A DNA stretch of 64,000 nt from Acidobacteriota bacterium (lineage in GTDB: Bacteria > Acidobacteriota > Terriglobia > Bryobacterales > Bryobacteraceae), in NCBI GenBank assembly GCA_017307505.1, contig JAFKEE010000033.1, positions 62,001 to 126,000 on the forward strand. Direction: 5' to 3'. Positions 27,009 through 36,470 of this stretch are shown here, one piece after another (position 1 is the first letter of the stretch; each line of letters begins with the position of its first letter). Made by a program: the position numbers and the translations under genes. The notes below the pieces were generated by a model that worked only from the letters and a program-made list of their open reading frames with translations, was not told the origin of the DNA and searched no databases.

Positions 27009-28138
27009 GACGGCGCGATCTCTTCCCCGCCCTGGCTGGAACCTGTCTGGCGGCCCGTGCACAGCAGAACGCGCAACTGCCGCTGCCCAGCTATCAGCCC
27101 AAGAGCATGCTCTCGGTCCCCGAGACGCGCATCCAGAAACCGCGCTTTCCGCTGATCGACATCCACACTCACATCTCGTTCTCGCGCGGCGAAAAGATGC
27201 AGTTCCTGGCTACGCCCGAGGAGTTGCTGCCCGTCATGGACCGCTGCAACATCCGCATGATGGTGAACCTCACCGGCGGAAGGGGCGCGGGCCTTCGCGA
27301 GGCCGTGGCCGGTTACGACAAGAAGCATCCGAAACGGTTTTTGACCTTCACCGAACCCTGGTGGAGCAAAGTGAACGAGCCCGGCTATGCCAAGTTCCAG
27401 GGCGACGAGATCGCAAAGGCCAAGGCTGACGGCGCGCATGGCCTGAAGATCCTCAAGATGCTCGGCCTGACCGTGCGGGACAAGGACGGCCATCTCGTCA
27501 AGGTGGATGATCCGCGATTCGATCCCATGTGGGCGGCATGCGGAGACCTCAAGATGCCGGTGACCATCCACGTCTCGGACCCGCTGGCCTTTTTCGAACC
27601 GATCGACCGCTTCAACGAGCGCATCGAAGAACTCGGCAATCATCCCGACTGGTCCTTCCGAGGCAAGGATTTCCCAAGCAACGCCGAACTACTGGACGCG
27701 CGCGACCGCGTCATCGCACGCCACCCGAAGACGCAGTTCATCGTTCTGCACGTAGGCAACTTCGCCGAGAACCTGGCGCATGTGTCGGCGCGGCTCGACA
27801 AATACCCGAACATGTTCGTGGACATTGGTGCGCGGATCGGAGAACTGGGCCGTCAACCCAGGACAGCCAGGAAGTTCTTCGACCGCTACCAGGACCGGAT
27901 CCTGTTCGGGACCGATGCGACACCAAAGGGCAAAGAATTCCCGCAGCAATACTTCTGCGAGGAGCTCTACCAGATCTACGCCAGGTTTCTCGAGACGGAA
28001 GACGAGTACTTCGACTACGCGCCCGCACCCGTGCCCCCTCAGGGCCGCTGGCGGATCTACGGCATCGGGCTGCCTGAGGCGGTGCTGCGCAAAGTCTATT
28101 ACGCGAACGCCGTGCGGCTGCTTGGATTGCCCTCGTAA
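27005..28138 (+). CDS. Exported amidohydrolase (TIM-barrel)
   Basis: 377 residues from a GTG that overlaps the YjbQ stop (GTGA). MRRRDLFPALAGTCLAARA looks like a short Tat-type signal (RRRDLF), so it is probably exported, unlike the amidohydrolase two genes upstream. Active-site elements are complete: IDIHTHISF, HGLKILKMLGL (Lys), MPVTIHVSDP, FIVLHVGNF and ILFGTDATP with the usual Asp. Family members act as decarboxylases, lactonases or dehydratases; the substrate is not deducible. It is the last gene of the overlapping operon, and the gene after it is convergent. Confidence 0.85.
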   Translation: MRRRDLFPALAGTCLAARAQQNAQLPLPSYQPKSMLSVPETRIQKPRFPLIDIHTHISFSRGEKMQFLATPEELLPVMDRCNIRMMVNLTGGRGAGLREAVAGYDKKHPKRFLTFTEPWWSKVNEPGYAKFQGDEIAKAKADGAHGLKILKMLGLTVRDKDGHLVKVDDPRFDPMWAACGDLKMPVTIHVSDPLAFFEPIDRFNERIEELGNHPDWSFRGKDFPSNAELLDARDRVIARHPKTQFIVLHVGNFAENLAHVSARLDKYPNMFVDIGARIGELGRQPRTARKFFDRYQDRILFGTDATPKGKEFPQQYFCEELYQIYARFLETEDEYFDYAPAPVPPQGRWRIYGIGLPEAVLRKVYYANAVRLLGLPS

Positions 28139-28150
28139 CGGCTCGCGCCC

Positions 28151-29251
28151 TCAGGAGAACGTCACTTCACAGCGCGGGGCCTCGCCGGCCAGGAACTTCA
28201 CCAGGCCGGCCGCTTCGCCTTCAATCGCCTTCCTCACCTTGGGGGGCAGCGGGCTGAACGGCTTCACGGCCACGGTCACGGCCGTCTTGCGGAGCGTCAC
28301 GTCCCACGTGGCGGCCACAAATCCATCCACCAGAACCGTGGGCTGCACCTGCAGGTTCTTTGTGGTGACCAGCGGGCGATGCTCATCGGCAATGATGCGC
28401 GCGCGGTCCTGGTGGGCCAGGATGGCGTTGTCGAAACCGGGGAGGAATCGGACCGGCGCGGGCACATCGGCGCCCGGCAATGGGGCGCCGGACAGGTCGA
28501 ACAGTTCCTTGCCATTCTCGTCCTTGTACACCACAAGTTTGGGGCGCAAGGCTTCAAACGCCGGCTTCAGCTTCGGCAAGCCGGACCAGCACTGAGCGTC
28601 GTTGACGGACGCCGGTCCAAAGGCCGCCAGATAGCGCAGCAGCAGGTCATCCAAACCGCCGCCATCGGGTACCGGCCGGCCCAGCCACTGTGAGGCAAGA
28701 GTAAAGTTGGTATCCGCGCCATATGCGAACTGCGTGTCGTCAGGCACCATGCACAGAGGCAACTGCATGCGGACGGCGTAGCCCATGGCTCGCTCGTCGA
28801 CGCCCGGGAACTGCTCCATCAGCGTCGTACGTAGGTCCTCGAAGGTCTGGGGACGCTTGCCGAAGTGGCCCTGCGCCGCCTTCACCACCGCCTCTATATC
28901 CAGGACTGCGCCGCGCTGCTTCAGAATCGCCTGCATACCTGCGGTGAGCACGGGCTGCATCGCGCCGCGCAGGGCCAGGTAGTCTGCAGCCGTGAGCAGG
29001 TGCAAGGTCCCACGCAAATGGGTGACACGCACTACCTGCCTGTCACGGAGCAGCGTAGCCAATTCCGGCGCGGTGAAGCCGGCGATGCGGGTCCAAAGCC
29101 CGATAAATGGAGGCCGAGGCTGTTGGGCCTGCATCGCGATTAGCCGGTGGATCACCTCCAGCACGGGCAAGCTCTCGCGCCGCAACAGCATCTGGCGTTC
29201 GAGCAAAGCCCGGTTGAGTTCGCGTTTCGTCAGGATGCGGATCGGCGGCAT
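28151..29251 (-). CDS. AlkZ/HTH_42-type winged-helix DNA-binding protein
   Basis: 366 residues. The layout follows the AlkZ (HTH_42) family of three tandem winged helices: N-terminal LTKRELNRALLERQMLLRRE, LIAMQAQQPRPPFIGLWTRI, VVRVTHLRGTLHLLTAADYL, then PVPDGGGLDDLLLRYLAAFG and a C-terminal beta part with FLPGFDNAILAHQDRARII and VLVDGFVAATWDV. The QAQ in MQAQQPRP corresponds to the QxQ motif that DNA glycosylases of this family use to unhook interstrand crosslinks. It may thus be a DNA repair glycosylase. The HTH_42 group is broad, and many members are untested or may be transporter-linked regulators. It is convergent with the sugar operon. Confidence 0.82.
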   Translation of the reverse strand: MPPIRILTKRELNRALLERQMLLRRESLPVLEVIHRLIAMQAQQPRPPFIGLWTRIAGFTAPELATLLRDRQVVRVTHLRGTLHLLTAADYLALRGAMQPVLTAGMQAILKQRGAVLDIEAVVKAAQGHFGKRPQTFEDLRTTLMEQFPGVDERAMGYAVRMQLPLCMVPDDTQFAYGADTNFTLASQWLGRPVPDGGGLDDLLLRYLAAFGPASVNDAQCWSGLPKLKPAFEALRPKLVVYKDENGKELFDLSGAPLPGADVPAPVRFLPGFDNAILAHQDRARIIADEHRPLVTTKNLQVQPTVLVDGFVAATWDVTLRKTAVTVAVKPFSPLPPKVRKAIEGEAAGLVKFLAGEAPRCEVTFS

Positions 29252-29285
29252 AAGTCCACCAGTGTAACCGCCCGGTGGCCCGTTT

Positions 29286-32200
29286 TCAGAACAGCAGCTT
29301 CAGGCCAAACTGAACCAGGCGCGGAGCGCCGGCCGTCAGCACGCGGCCGAAGTTCGACGAGGAAATGTCGTTCTCCGGCAGGCCGAAATTGGCATGGTTC
29401 GCGATGTTGAAGCACTCCGCCCGGAACTGCAGGCGGGTTCGCTCCGTCAGAGCGATGGACTTCAACAGCGAGAGGTCGACGTTGGCGATGCCGGGTCCGC
29501 GCACCGTGTTGCGGCCCGCACTGCCGAACTGTCCGGATTGCGTCAGGGGATCCAGGCGCCGGAAGGCGGAACGGCTCACCCACTGGTCGGGCGAGTGCGA
29601 ACCGGCATTGGGATCGGCAATCGCGTCCGGCCGGCTGGAGTAGAAGCCGGTGATTTCCGGCGCACTGCCCTGCAGAGAAACATTGGCGCTATCGTACACC
29701 GTGAACGGCGTGCCGGAGGCGAAGTTCATGATGGAGTTCAGCTGCCATCCCCCCAGCAGCGCGCGAGCCACGGGCGCCGCGGTCTTCGACGGTCCGGGCA
29801 GGAGGTAGCTACCGCTGAAGACGAAACGGTGGCGGGCATCGAACAGGGACGGACCATGCTCGGCCTTCAGGTTGAATGGATCCTGGGCCAGGTCGTTCTC
29901 ACCACCGACCAACCGCGGAGCCGAACCGGCCACATTGAAGCTGGAAACGTAATCGAGCGTCTTGGAGTAGGTGTAGGAGCCCAGGAACGAAAGGCCGTCC
30001 CGGAACCGCCTTGAAACGGAGAACTGCGCCGCATGGTAGGTGGAGTTCGTCTGGTTGGTAATGAGTCCGACCGAGGCGAAGTCGCACGGCCCGCCCGCTC
30101 CGCGGCACCCGGCGTAGATGCGCCGCTGGTCTGCATCGTTCGAGGTGGCTCCAGGAGCGTAGACCGAAGGATTCGCCTCAATCATCCGCGGCAGGCGGGT
30201 ACCCTTGTTTCCGATGTAGCGCAGCTCAAACAACAGATCCTGCGCCAGGGCATGTTGGACGGAGAAATTCCAATTCTGGGAGTACGGGGGCCGCATCCCG
30301 TTCTCGATGGTCAGAACCGTGGTGGGTTGCGGGAACGAATCGGCGGTGAAGGGATTGGTCCCGTTCCAGGGATCCGTGAAGTTGATCGGCGCCGAAAGCT
30401 GGCGCGCCTGTGTCCAGGGCAGTGCGCTGAGCGGCGCCTGCAGCGGGCCGCCCACACCATTGGTGAAGGAGTCGTAGTAGATGCCGTAGGCGGCGCGAAC
30501 CGAGGTGCGGCCATTCCCATTCGGATCCCAGGCCAGGCCCACACGCGGCATCAAGCTCTTCCAATAGACAGGGGCGATGCCGTCCGGCACGCCGGGATCG
30601 CCAGGGAACAACAGGCCCTTCGGAGCGTTCGGGTATACCGTCGACTGCTTGCCGGGCGACCAGGAGTTCATCCGATTCCGGATGTCGACATAGGGCGTGC
30701 TCACTTCCCAGCGGGCACCGTAGTTCAAGGTCAGCCGGGAGGTGATGCGCCACTCGTCCTGCCCGTACGCGGCGAACTCGACATTGCGCAGGCCGCGGTT
30801 CATGTCTCCGCCGCCCTGGAAGAAGACGACCGGGAAGCCGACCAGAAAGCTCGCGAACGAGTCGCTAATGGGAAACGGCGCGAAGACGAAGAAGCCGTTC
30901 GAAGCGATGCCCTGCGCCATATTGATCTGGTTGCGGCGGAAGTCGACTCCGAACTTGAAGCTATGTGCGCCGCGAACGTGCGACAGCGAATCGTTGATCT
31001 CGTAGGTGTTCTGCGATGTGTCGCGCGGTCCGGTGATGGGATTGCCGGTGCTGGCGTAACCGCTGACGATGAAGAAGGGCGGCCCCTGCGCGGCGCTCAG
31101 CGTGGTGTCGTAGTTGAAGCCGAGCTGACGCGGCGTCGTCCGGTTTTCCGGGTTGCCGGTGAAGAAGACATTGCGGAAGAACTGGGCGCGGAAGTTGTTC
31201 ACCGTAGCGCCGCTGAAGAGGTGCGTCTCCGACACGGCAGCGCGCGTCGTGGTGATGTCTTCGCTGACCGGGAACCCGGGCACATTCGCGCCCGCAATCG
31301 AAAGGGGATTGAGATTGTGGTTGGCCGAACGGGTGAAGTGAGCCGAGAATTGGTCGCGATCGTTGAACAGGTGATCGAACCGGAGCCCGCCCTGGTCGGC
31401 CTGATTCTGCATCGTCTGCGTCGTGATGTAGAGATTCGGACCGGCGTTGGCGTGCGGGTAAAACTCCATGATCTTCAGCGCGACGGGGCTCATCGCCTGG
31501 ACCGGAATCTGGTTGTTCGGAAAGGGCTGGCCCGTGAAGTAGTTAATCAGCGGGACAGGCTGGCCTGTCTGAGGATCGCGCAGTCCGGAGAAGTCGCCGG
31601 CCCGCTGAGCATCGCTGGGCACCGTGGCGCCCCGCGTGACGCCCTGCCTGTTGCGGAACCCTTCGTAGTAGCCAAAGAGGAAGTCGCGGTTGCGGCGGAT
31701 GGGTCCGCCCAGCGTCGCTCCGAACTGATTCTGTTTGAGCGTCTCCACCTTCGAGGCGAAGAAGTTCCGGGCATCCAGCTTGTCGTTCCGCAGAAATTCG
31801 TAGACCGTGCCGTGCACTTCATTGCCGCCCGATCGCGTGACCACGGTGGTGGTAGCGCCGGCCGTCCCGCCATACTCCGGCGAAGCAGTCTGCGTCAGGA
31901 TGCGGAACTCCTGGATCGCGTCCACCGGTGTCTTCAGCGCAAATCCTCCATCGACGCGGTTCACGTTCGACACACCGTCCAGCAGGTAGTTGTTCGACTC
32001 GGGGCGTTGCCCATTGACGGCGTAGGCTTGTCCGGCACGCAGGGAGCCGCCCGCCTCCGAAAGCCCCGCCGTCATGGGCGCAACACCCGGTTGGAGCAAC
32101 CCCAACTGGGTGAAATTGCGGCCGTTCAGTGGCAGGTCCACCAATTCCCGGCCTGAAACAACATTGCCGATTGTGTTTGAACTCGAATCCACCAGGGTGG

Positions 32201-32546
32201 CGGCCGCGCTCACATTCACTGTGGTCTTCGACCCAGCCACCTGAAGTTGGACATCGACGCGCACCGTGCGGCTGACATTCAGGATGATGCCGCTCTGCTT
32301 GTATTCACTGAGGTTCGGCGCAGTGATAGAGAGGTCATATTCGCCGACAGGGAGTGCCAGGTGATACGCCCCCGCATTCGTGGTGGATTGGGACCGGGCC
32401 AGGCCGGTCGTGCGCTCAGTGGCATTGACGACGGCGCCAACAACAACGCCGCCCGACGCATCAGTGACGTGGCCTTCCAAAACGGCGCCAGTATCCTGCG
32501 CCCACATAGACACACAAAGAACGAGCAGACCGAGTGCGTTCCTCAT
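29286..32546 (-). CDS. TonB-dependent receptor (Oar-like) with N-terminal carboxypeptidase-regulatory domain
   Basis: 1086 residues with signal peptide MRNALGLLVLCVSMWAQ. Residues ~18-100 form a CarboxypepD_reg beta-sandwich (GAVLEGHVTDASGGVVVGAV). A plug-like part follows (DLPLNGRNFTQLGLLQPGV, YLLDGVSNVNR, VVTRSGGNEVHGTVYEFLRN), then a long beta-barrel that ends in an aromatic residue (LVQFGLKLLF), as expected for BAM insertion. Such receptors are strongly expanded in Acidobacteriota and presumably import oligosaccharides or other large ligands with TonB energy. No canonical TonB box is evident. It lies directly downstream of, and in the same direction as, a second receptor, but a terminator separates them. 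Confidence 0.9.
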   Translation of the reverse strand: MRNALGLLVLCVSMWAQDTGAVLEGHVTDASGGVVVGAVVNATERTTGLARSQSTTNAGAYHLALPVGEYDLSITAPNLSEYKQSGIILNVSRTVRVDVQLQVAGSKTTVNVSAAATLVDSSSNTIGNVVSGRELVDLPLNGRNFTQLGLLQPGVAPMTAGLSEAGGSLRAGQAYAVNGQRPESNNYLLDGVSNVNRVDGGFALKTPVDAIQEFRILTQTASPEYGGTAGATTTVVTRSGGNEVHGTVYEFLRNDKLDARNFFASKVETLKQNQFGATLGGPIRRNRDFLFGYYEGFRNRQGVTRGATVPSDAQRAGDFSGLRDPQTGQPVPLINYFTGQPFPNNQIPVQAMSPVALKIMEFYPHANAGPNLYITTQTMQNQADQGGLRFDHLFNDRDQFSAHFTRSANHNLNPLSIAGANVPGFPVSEDITTTRAAVSETHLFSGATVNNFRAQFFRNVFFTGNPENRTTPRQLGFNYDTTLSAAQGPPFFIVSGYASTGNPITGPRDTSQNTYEINDSLSHVRGAHSFKFGVDFRRNQINMAQGIASNGFFVFAPFPISDSFASFLVGFPVVFFQGGGDMNRGLRNVEFAAYGQDEWRITSRLTLNYGARWEVSTPYVDIRNRMNSWSPGKQSTVYPNAPKGLLFPGDPGVPDGIAPVYWKSLMPRVGLAWDPNGNGRTSVRAAYGIYYDSFTNGVGGPLQAPLSALPWTQARQLSAPINFTDPWNGTNPFTADSFPQPTTVLTIENGMRPPYSQNWNFSVQHALAQDLLFELRYIGNKGTRLPRMIEANPSVYAPGATSNDADQRRIYAGCRGAGGPCDFASVGLITNQTNSTYHAAQFSVSRRFRDGLSFLGSYTYSKTLDYVSSFNVAGSAPRLVGGENDLAQDPFNLKAEHGPSLFDARHRFVFSGSYLLPGPSKTAAPVARALLGGWQLNSIMNFASGTPFTVYDSANVSLQGSAPEITGFYSSRPDAIADPNAGSHSPDQWVSRSAFRRLDPLTQSGQFGSAGRNTVRGPGIANVDLSLLKSIALTERTRLQFRAECFNIANHANFGLPENDISSSNFGRVLTAGAPRLVQFGLKLLF

Positions 32547-32635
32547 CCCCAGACAATGCCCCCTTCGGCACTACGTGAGAATAGCGGTATCGATATCGGC
32601 GATTCAATAATCAAAAAGCATTAGACAAAAGAAAT

Positions 32636-32661
32636 GAGGCGTGGATTTTCACCCACGCCTC
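32636..32661 (-). terminator. Intrinsic terminator after the second TonB receptor gene
   Basis: GAGGCGTGG (32636-32644) pairs with CCACGCCTC (32653-32661) around an 8-nt loop. Read leftward the stem is followed by ATTTCTTTTGTC. It is 26 bp past the stop at 32688 and makes the two receptor genes separate transcripts. Confidence 0.8.
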
Positions 32662-32687
32662 TCTGAAAAGCGGACGATTCGCAAGGA

Positions 32688-35600
32688 CTAGAAGTTGATC
32701 TTGGCTCCCAGTTGAATCTTGCGCGAGCTGCTGAGCACGGTATCACGAATTCGCCCAAAGATTGTGGAGGTCGCGGTAGCCGTGGGCGCGCCGAATTGCG
32801 GGGTGTTGGTCAGGTTGGTCATATCAGCCCGAAATTCGAAGTTCACCCGTTCTGTAATCGCGGTACGCTTCAGGAACGAACCGTCCAGACCCCAGCCACC
32901 CGGTGAACGGAAGAAGTTGCGGCCGGTGTTGCCCAATTCACCCATCCCCAGGGGCTTGAACTTGGCCAACTGGTCGGCAGTGAAAAACCACTTCACTCCG
33001 CCCGGCCCATCCTGGACGTTCCCCATAGTGGGGGTGCAGCCGTCGCAGTTGGCGAAGGACTGGACCACATTGTTGAACGTGTAGAAGCCGGAGTAGACGG
33101 AGAACGGACGCCCGCTCTGGAACGTTCCGACGCCGGCCACCTGCCAACCGCCGATGATGCGCTGCGTCCAACCGGAAGCGTTGCCGCCGAACTTGTGTCC
33201 TTTGCCGAACGGCAGTTCATACAGCCAGTAGGTCTGGGCCACATGCCGGCGGTCGAAATCGCTGGGTCCGTAGTTCAGACGGCGGTTGTTGATGTCGAAC
33301 GGCGTGCTGCCAGCAGTGGAACTGTTCGCCGTGCCCACGGTGGTGAAGGCAGGATCAAAGGAGCGGGTATCCAGCGACTTCGAGAAGGTGTAGCTGAACT
33401 GAACCTCCAAGCCGTTGGTCATATGCCGCTGAACCTGCATCTGCAGGCCGTGATAGGTGGACCAGTCGTTTGAGTCCACCACGTTCATGCCGTTGGCGAA
33501 CTGCGGATAGGGAATGAAGAAGAACGGCGACAGGCCGGCCGCTTCCACCTGCCCTTTGCCACCCACCGAACGCCGGGAGAGATCCTGTCCGATGAAAGCG
33601 ACGTTATTGTTCCGCAAGTCCACGGAGTAGATGCGGCGCATCGCAGCCGACCCGGTCTCCGACGCGGTCTTGCGGGCGTCAACACTCATGATCTGGTTGA
33701 TCAGTGGGCTTTCGCCGCCGGCGTTCACCACCTTCACCGCGTCCATGAAGCCGTTGTTGCGGATGTCGGTCTGGTTCGCGTTGTAGGCTCCGAAGAGGTT
33801 GTAGGCCCTGCGACCGAGGTAGTTCACCTCTACCACCGTGTTGTGGAGCACTTCGCGCTGGATGCCGAAGCTCCACTGTTGGGTGGTCGGAGCCTGGAAG
33901 TTGGGATCGGCCACCGTGATATTGCGTGTCGAGAACGCGGCCGGCTGGGCCTGATCTGAGGGTTTTCCGGCCGGAGCGTTCAGCACAGGCAGGCTGGTGA
34001 GCCGCCCACCATTCTGGCCAAACGTGGTGTTCTGATCGCCAACCGCAATGCCGGGCAGATTCTGGAACACGGTTGAGCTGAAGACAAACGTATTGATGCG
34101 ATCGTAGGCGATGCGATAGTTGCCGCGGATGGATGTCTTGCCACTGCTGAAGGGATCCCAGGCGAAGCCGAGGGAGGGCCCCCAGTTGTTGATCGCATTC
34201 CGGTAGAGGCTGCCCGGCACCCAGTTGAGGCTATTGGAAGGAGCAGCGCCAGCCACCACCGCCTGATTGGGCAGCCGGACGCGGCCGTCGGGATTCGTCG
34301 GCGCCATCTTCAACTCGAGGCGCAGGCCGAGGTCGATGGTCAGGTTCCGCCGCGCTTTCCAGGTGTCCTGGGCAAAGAAGTCATATTCGTTGAAGCGCGT
34401 TTCAAAGTTGTAGACATCCACCACGTAGGCATCGGCCGTGGAAGGGAAGCCGCGGTTGGTATTGCCAACGCGGCCGAGCAGGAAGTTGATGCTCGATTCC
34501 AGCGGATTGCGATCGTTTGCCTGGTTGATGTCGGCAGGCAGCCCGAACTTAGCCGCGTCCACCGTGTTGACGGTTCGGGAGAAATCGACGGACTGCGTGA
34601 CGTTATAGCCGCCGACCGAACCCCGAGTGTCCGTATGGCTGCCAAAGCGCATGTTCGTGCCGAACTTGAGGCTGTGCGCACCCTTGAACCAGGCGAAGTT
34701 ATCAACCACCTGCCAGGTCTTGAGGGCTCGCTGATTGCCGACCGACCAATCATCGGGATTCGCCACGGGAAGCGAGACAAGGTTGATCTTATTGATATCC
34801 GCGCGTGGGTTCTCAAAATTGAAAGCGAATTGATTCAAGCCGACAACAAGTTCGTTCGTCGTCGAGGTGCTCGGGGTAGAGCGCCAGTTGAACGCGTAGT
34901 TCTTGGGGTCGCGCATCGTGTTCACCAGGCAGGGCGTGGTGGGGAACACCGGTGCGCCGCCATTGCCACGGTCGCAATTGGAGTTCTGGTTGCCCAGGCT
35001 GATGCGCGCAAACAGTGTGTTCCGGCTGTTCAGGATGTAGTCGAGCCGGGTGGTGAGATCGTACTGTTTCTCAAACTGAAGGGCGGTAAACGTGTAAGCA
35101 GCCGTATTGAGGCCGTCTCCGATCGAGAAATTGTTCGGCAGCGGAGCGCCCTGCGCGATGGCCTTGGTGGTGGGATTCAGACCGACGCCATCGGGATCGC
35201 TCGTCGCAATGTTGTAGGTGCCCAGATTCACTCCGGGCAGGACGTTACCTTGCGCGTCGACTGAGGCGCCGGTGACCCCCGCGGGCTGATTGCGTCCGCC
35301 TTTGACGTACCGCCAGATGCCATCCCGCGCCGATTGGGTATAGACGGTGCTGTTCACGATGGCCGATTCACGCGTGCGCAGCAGTTGCAGGTTGGCATAG
35401 TAGAACAGTTTGTTCTTCAGTACAGGACCGCCCACCGAGAACCCAGGCATGTTCTGCACGTACTGCCTCTTGCCGACGTTGTTCAGATTGCTTTCCCATT
35501 CGTTCGCATTGAGGCTGGGCGTGCGATAGAACCAGAACAGGCTGCCGTGGATCTCGTTCGTGCCGCTCTTGGTGACCATGGCTACCTGGCCACCGGAGTT

Positions 35601-36290
35601 GCGGCCGTATTCCGCGGTCGAGTTGCCGGTGAGTACCTTGAATTCGGCGAGGCCGTCCGGGTTCATCCGGATGGGGGCGAAGTTCGAGCCGCCGGCACTG
35701 GTCTCATTGGCGTCGATGCCGTCGACGGTATAGTTCCAGGCACGATCACGTGCTCCGTTCACATGGACGCCTCCGCCCGTGTTGGCGCCGCTGACAACGC
35801 CGGGTTGTCGCACGACCAGGTCCAGCGGATTGCGGCCGCGCGTGCCCACGATGGGCAGGTCCTGGATGACTTTCTCGCTGAACAGGTTCCCGATATTTCC
35901 GGAAGTCGATGTTTGTACGACTTCGGCCGAGTCGGCCACGGTGACAACTTCGGAGATCTGGCCCAATTCCAATGTGATATTGACGGTCGTGGGCTGGCCG
36001 ATGGCCACGCGGTTTCGAGGGGTGCTGAACTTCTTGAAGCCTGAGGCTTCAACGGTCACTGTATACAGGCCGCTCTGCACGGCTTCGAAGAAATAAGCAC
36101 CATTCTCAGCGGTTTTGGTCGTGAATGTAGCGTTGGTGCCTTCATTGATCAACTTGACCGTTGCGCCAACAACGGGGGCACCGCTCGGATCCTGTGCAGT
36201 GCCAATCAGTCGGGAGGTCGTGCCTTGGGCGAACAGTCCGCAAACGGCGAGCGCCGACAGCGAGGTCACCAGAAAAGCCCTTCGTAGCAT
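32688..36290 (-). CDS. TonB-dependent receptor (Oar-like), large
   Basis: 1200 residues with signal peptide MLRRAFLVTSLSALAVCGLFAQ. Residues ~25-110 form the carboxypeptidase-regulatory domain (SRLIGTAQDPSGAPVVGATV, ENGAYFFEAVQSGLYTVTVE). The plug region includes VIQDLPIVGTRGRNPLDLVV, YTVDGIDANETSAGGSNFAP and VAMVTKSGTNEIHGSLFWFY. A ~900-residue barrel follows and ends KIQLGAKINF with a terminal Phe. It is an outer-membrane transporter; the substrate is unknown. It is about 110 residues longer than the neighbouring receptor and clearly a diverged paralogue, so the pair is either an old duplication or two specificities kept side by side. The gap 36291-36470 upstream should hold its promoter. 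Confidence 0.9.
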   Translation of the reverse strand: MLRRAFLVTSLSALAVCGLFAQGTTSRLIGTAQDPSGAPVVGATVKLINEGTNATFTTKTAENGAYFFEAVQSGLYTVTVEASGFKKFSTPRNRVAIGQPTTVNITLELGQISEVVTVADSAEVVQTSTSGNIGNLFSEKVIQDLPIVGTRGRNPLDLVVRQPGVVSGANTGGGVHVNGARDRAWNYTVDGIDANETSAGGSNFAPIRMNPDGLAEFKVLTGNSTAEYGRNSGGQVAMVTKSGTNEIHGSLFWFYRTPSLNANEWESNLNNVGKRQYVQNMPGFSVGGPVLKNKLFYYANLQLLRTRESAIVNSTVYTQSARDGIWRYVKGGRNQPAGVTGASVDAQGNVLPGVNLGTYNIATSDPDGVGLNPTTKAIAQGAPLPNNFSIGDGLNTAAYTFTALQFEKQYDLTTRLDYILNSRNTLFARISLGNQNSNCDRGNGGAPVFPTTPCLVNTMRDPKNYAFNWRSTPSTSTTNELVVGLNQFAFNFENPRADINKINLVSLPVANPDDWSVGNQRALKTWQVVDNFAWFKGAHSLKFGTNMRFGSHTDTRGSVGGYNVTQSVDFSRTVNTVDAAKFGLPADINQANDRNPLESSINFLLGRVGNTNRGFPSTADAYVVDVYNFETRFNEYDFFAQDTWKARRNLTIDLGLRLELKMAPTNPDGRVRLPNQAVVAGAAPSNSLNWVPGSLYRNAINNWGPSLGFAWDPFSSGKTSIRGNYRIAYDRINTFVFSSTVFQNLPGIAVGDQNTTFGQNGGRLTSLPVLNAPAGKPSDQAQPAAFSTRNITVADPNFQAPTTQQWSFGIQREVLHNTVVEVNYLGRRAYNLFGAYNANQTDIRNNGFMDAVKVVNAGGESPLINQIMSVDARKTASETGSAAMRRIYSVDLRNNNVAFIGQDLSRRSVGGKGQVEAAGLSPFFFIPYPQFANGMNVVDSNDWSTYHGLQMQVQRHMTNGLEVQFSYTFSKSLDTRSFDPAFTTVGTANSSTAGSTPFDINNRRLNYGPSDFDRRHVAQTYWLYELPFGKGHKFGGNASGWTQRIIGGWQVAGVGTFQSGRPFSVYSGFYTFNNVVQSFANCDGCTPTMGNVQDGPGGVKWFFTADQLAKFKPLGMGELGNTGRNFFRSPGGWGLDGSFLKRTAITERVNFEFRADMTNLTNTPQFGAPTATATSTIFGRIRDTVLSSSRKIQLGAKINF

Positions 36291-36470
36291 ATGAAGTAGA
36301 GGTTAACAAACGATGTCCGGGAGTTAAAAGAGATTTCTTGCGGCCATAAAGAATGTTCCCCTGATGAGGCGCCTGTTTACCCTCCGTTCGCCAGGGTAAG
36401 CCCTTACCATGACGAATGCCGTGACCCGCCGCATCAGCGGGGCCAGGAGACATCCAAGCTGTCCAGCCGG

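Noticed and set aside
30033-32156. 707-codon rightward open frame
   Set aside because: It lies wholly antisense to the TonB receptor gene, has no ribosome site or domain, and its composition is that of a mirrored G+C-rich gene.
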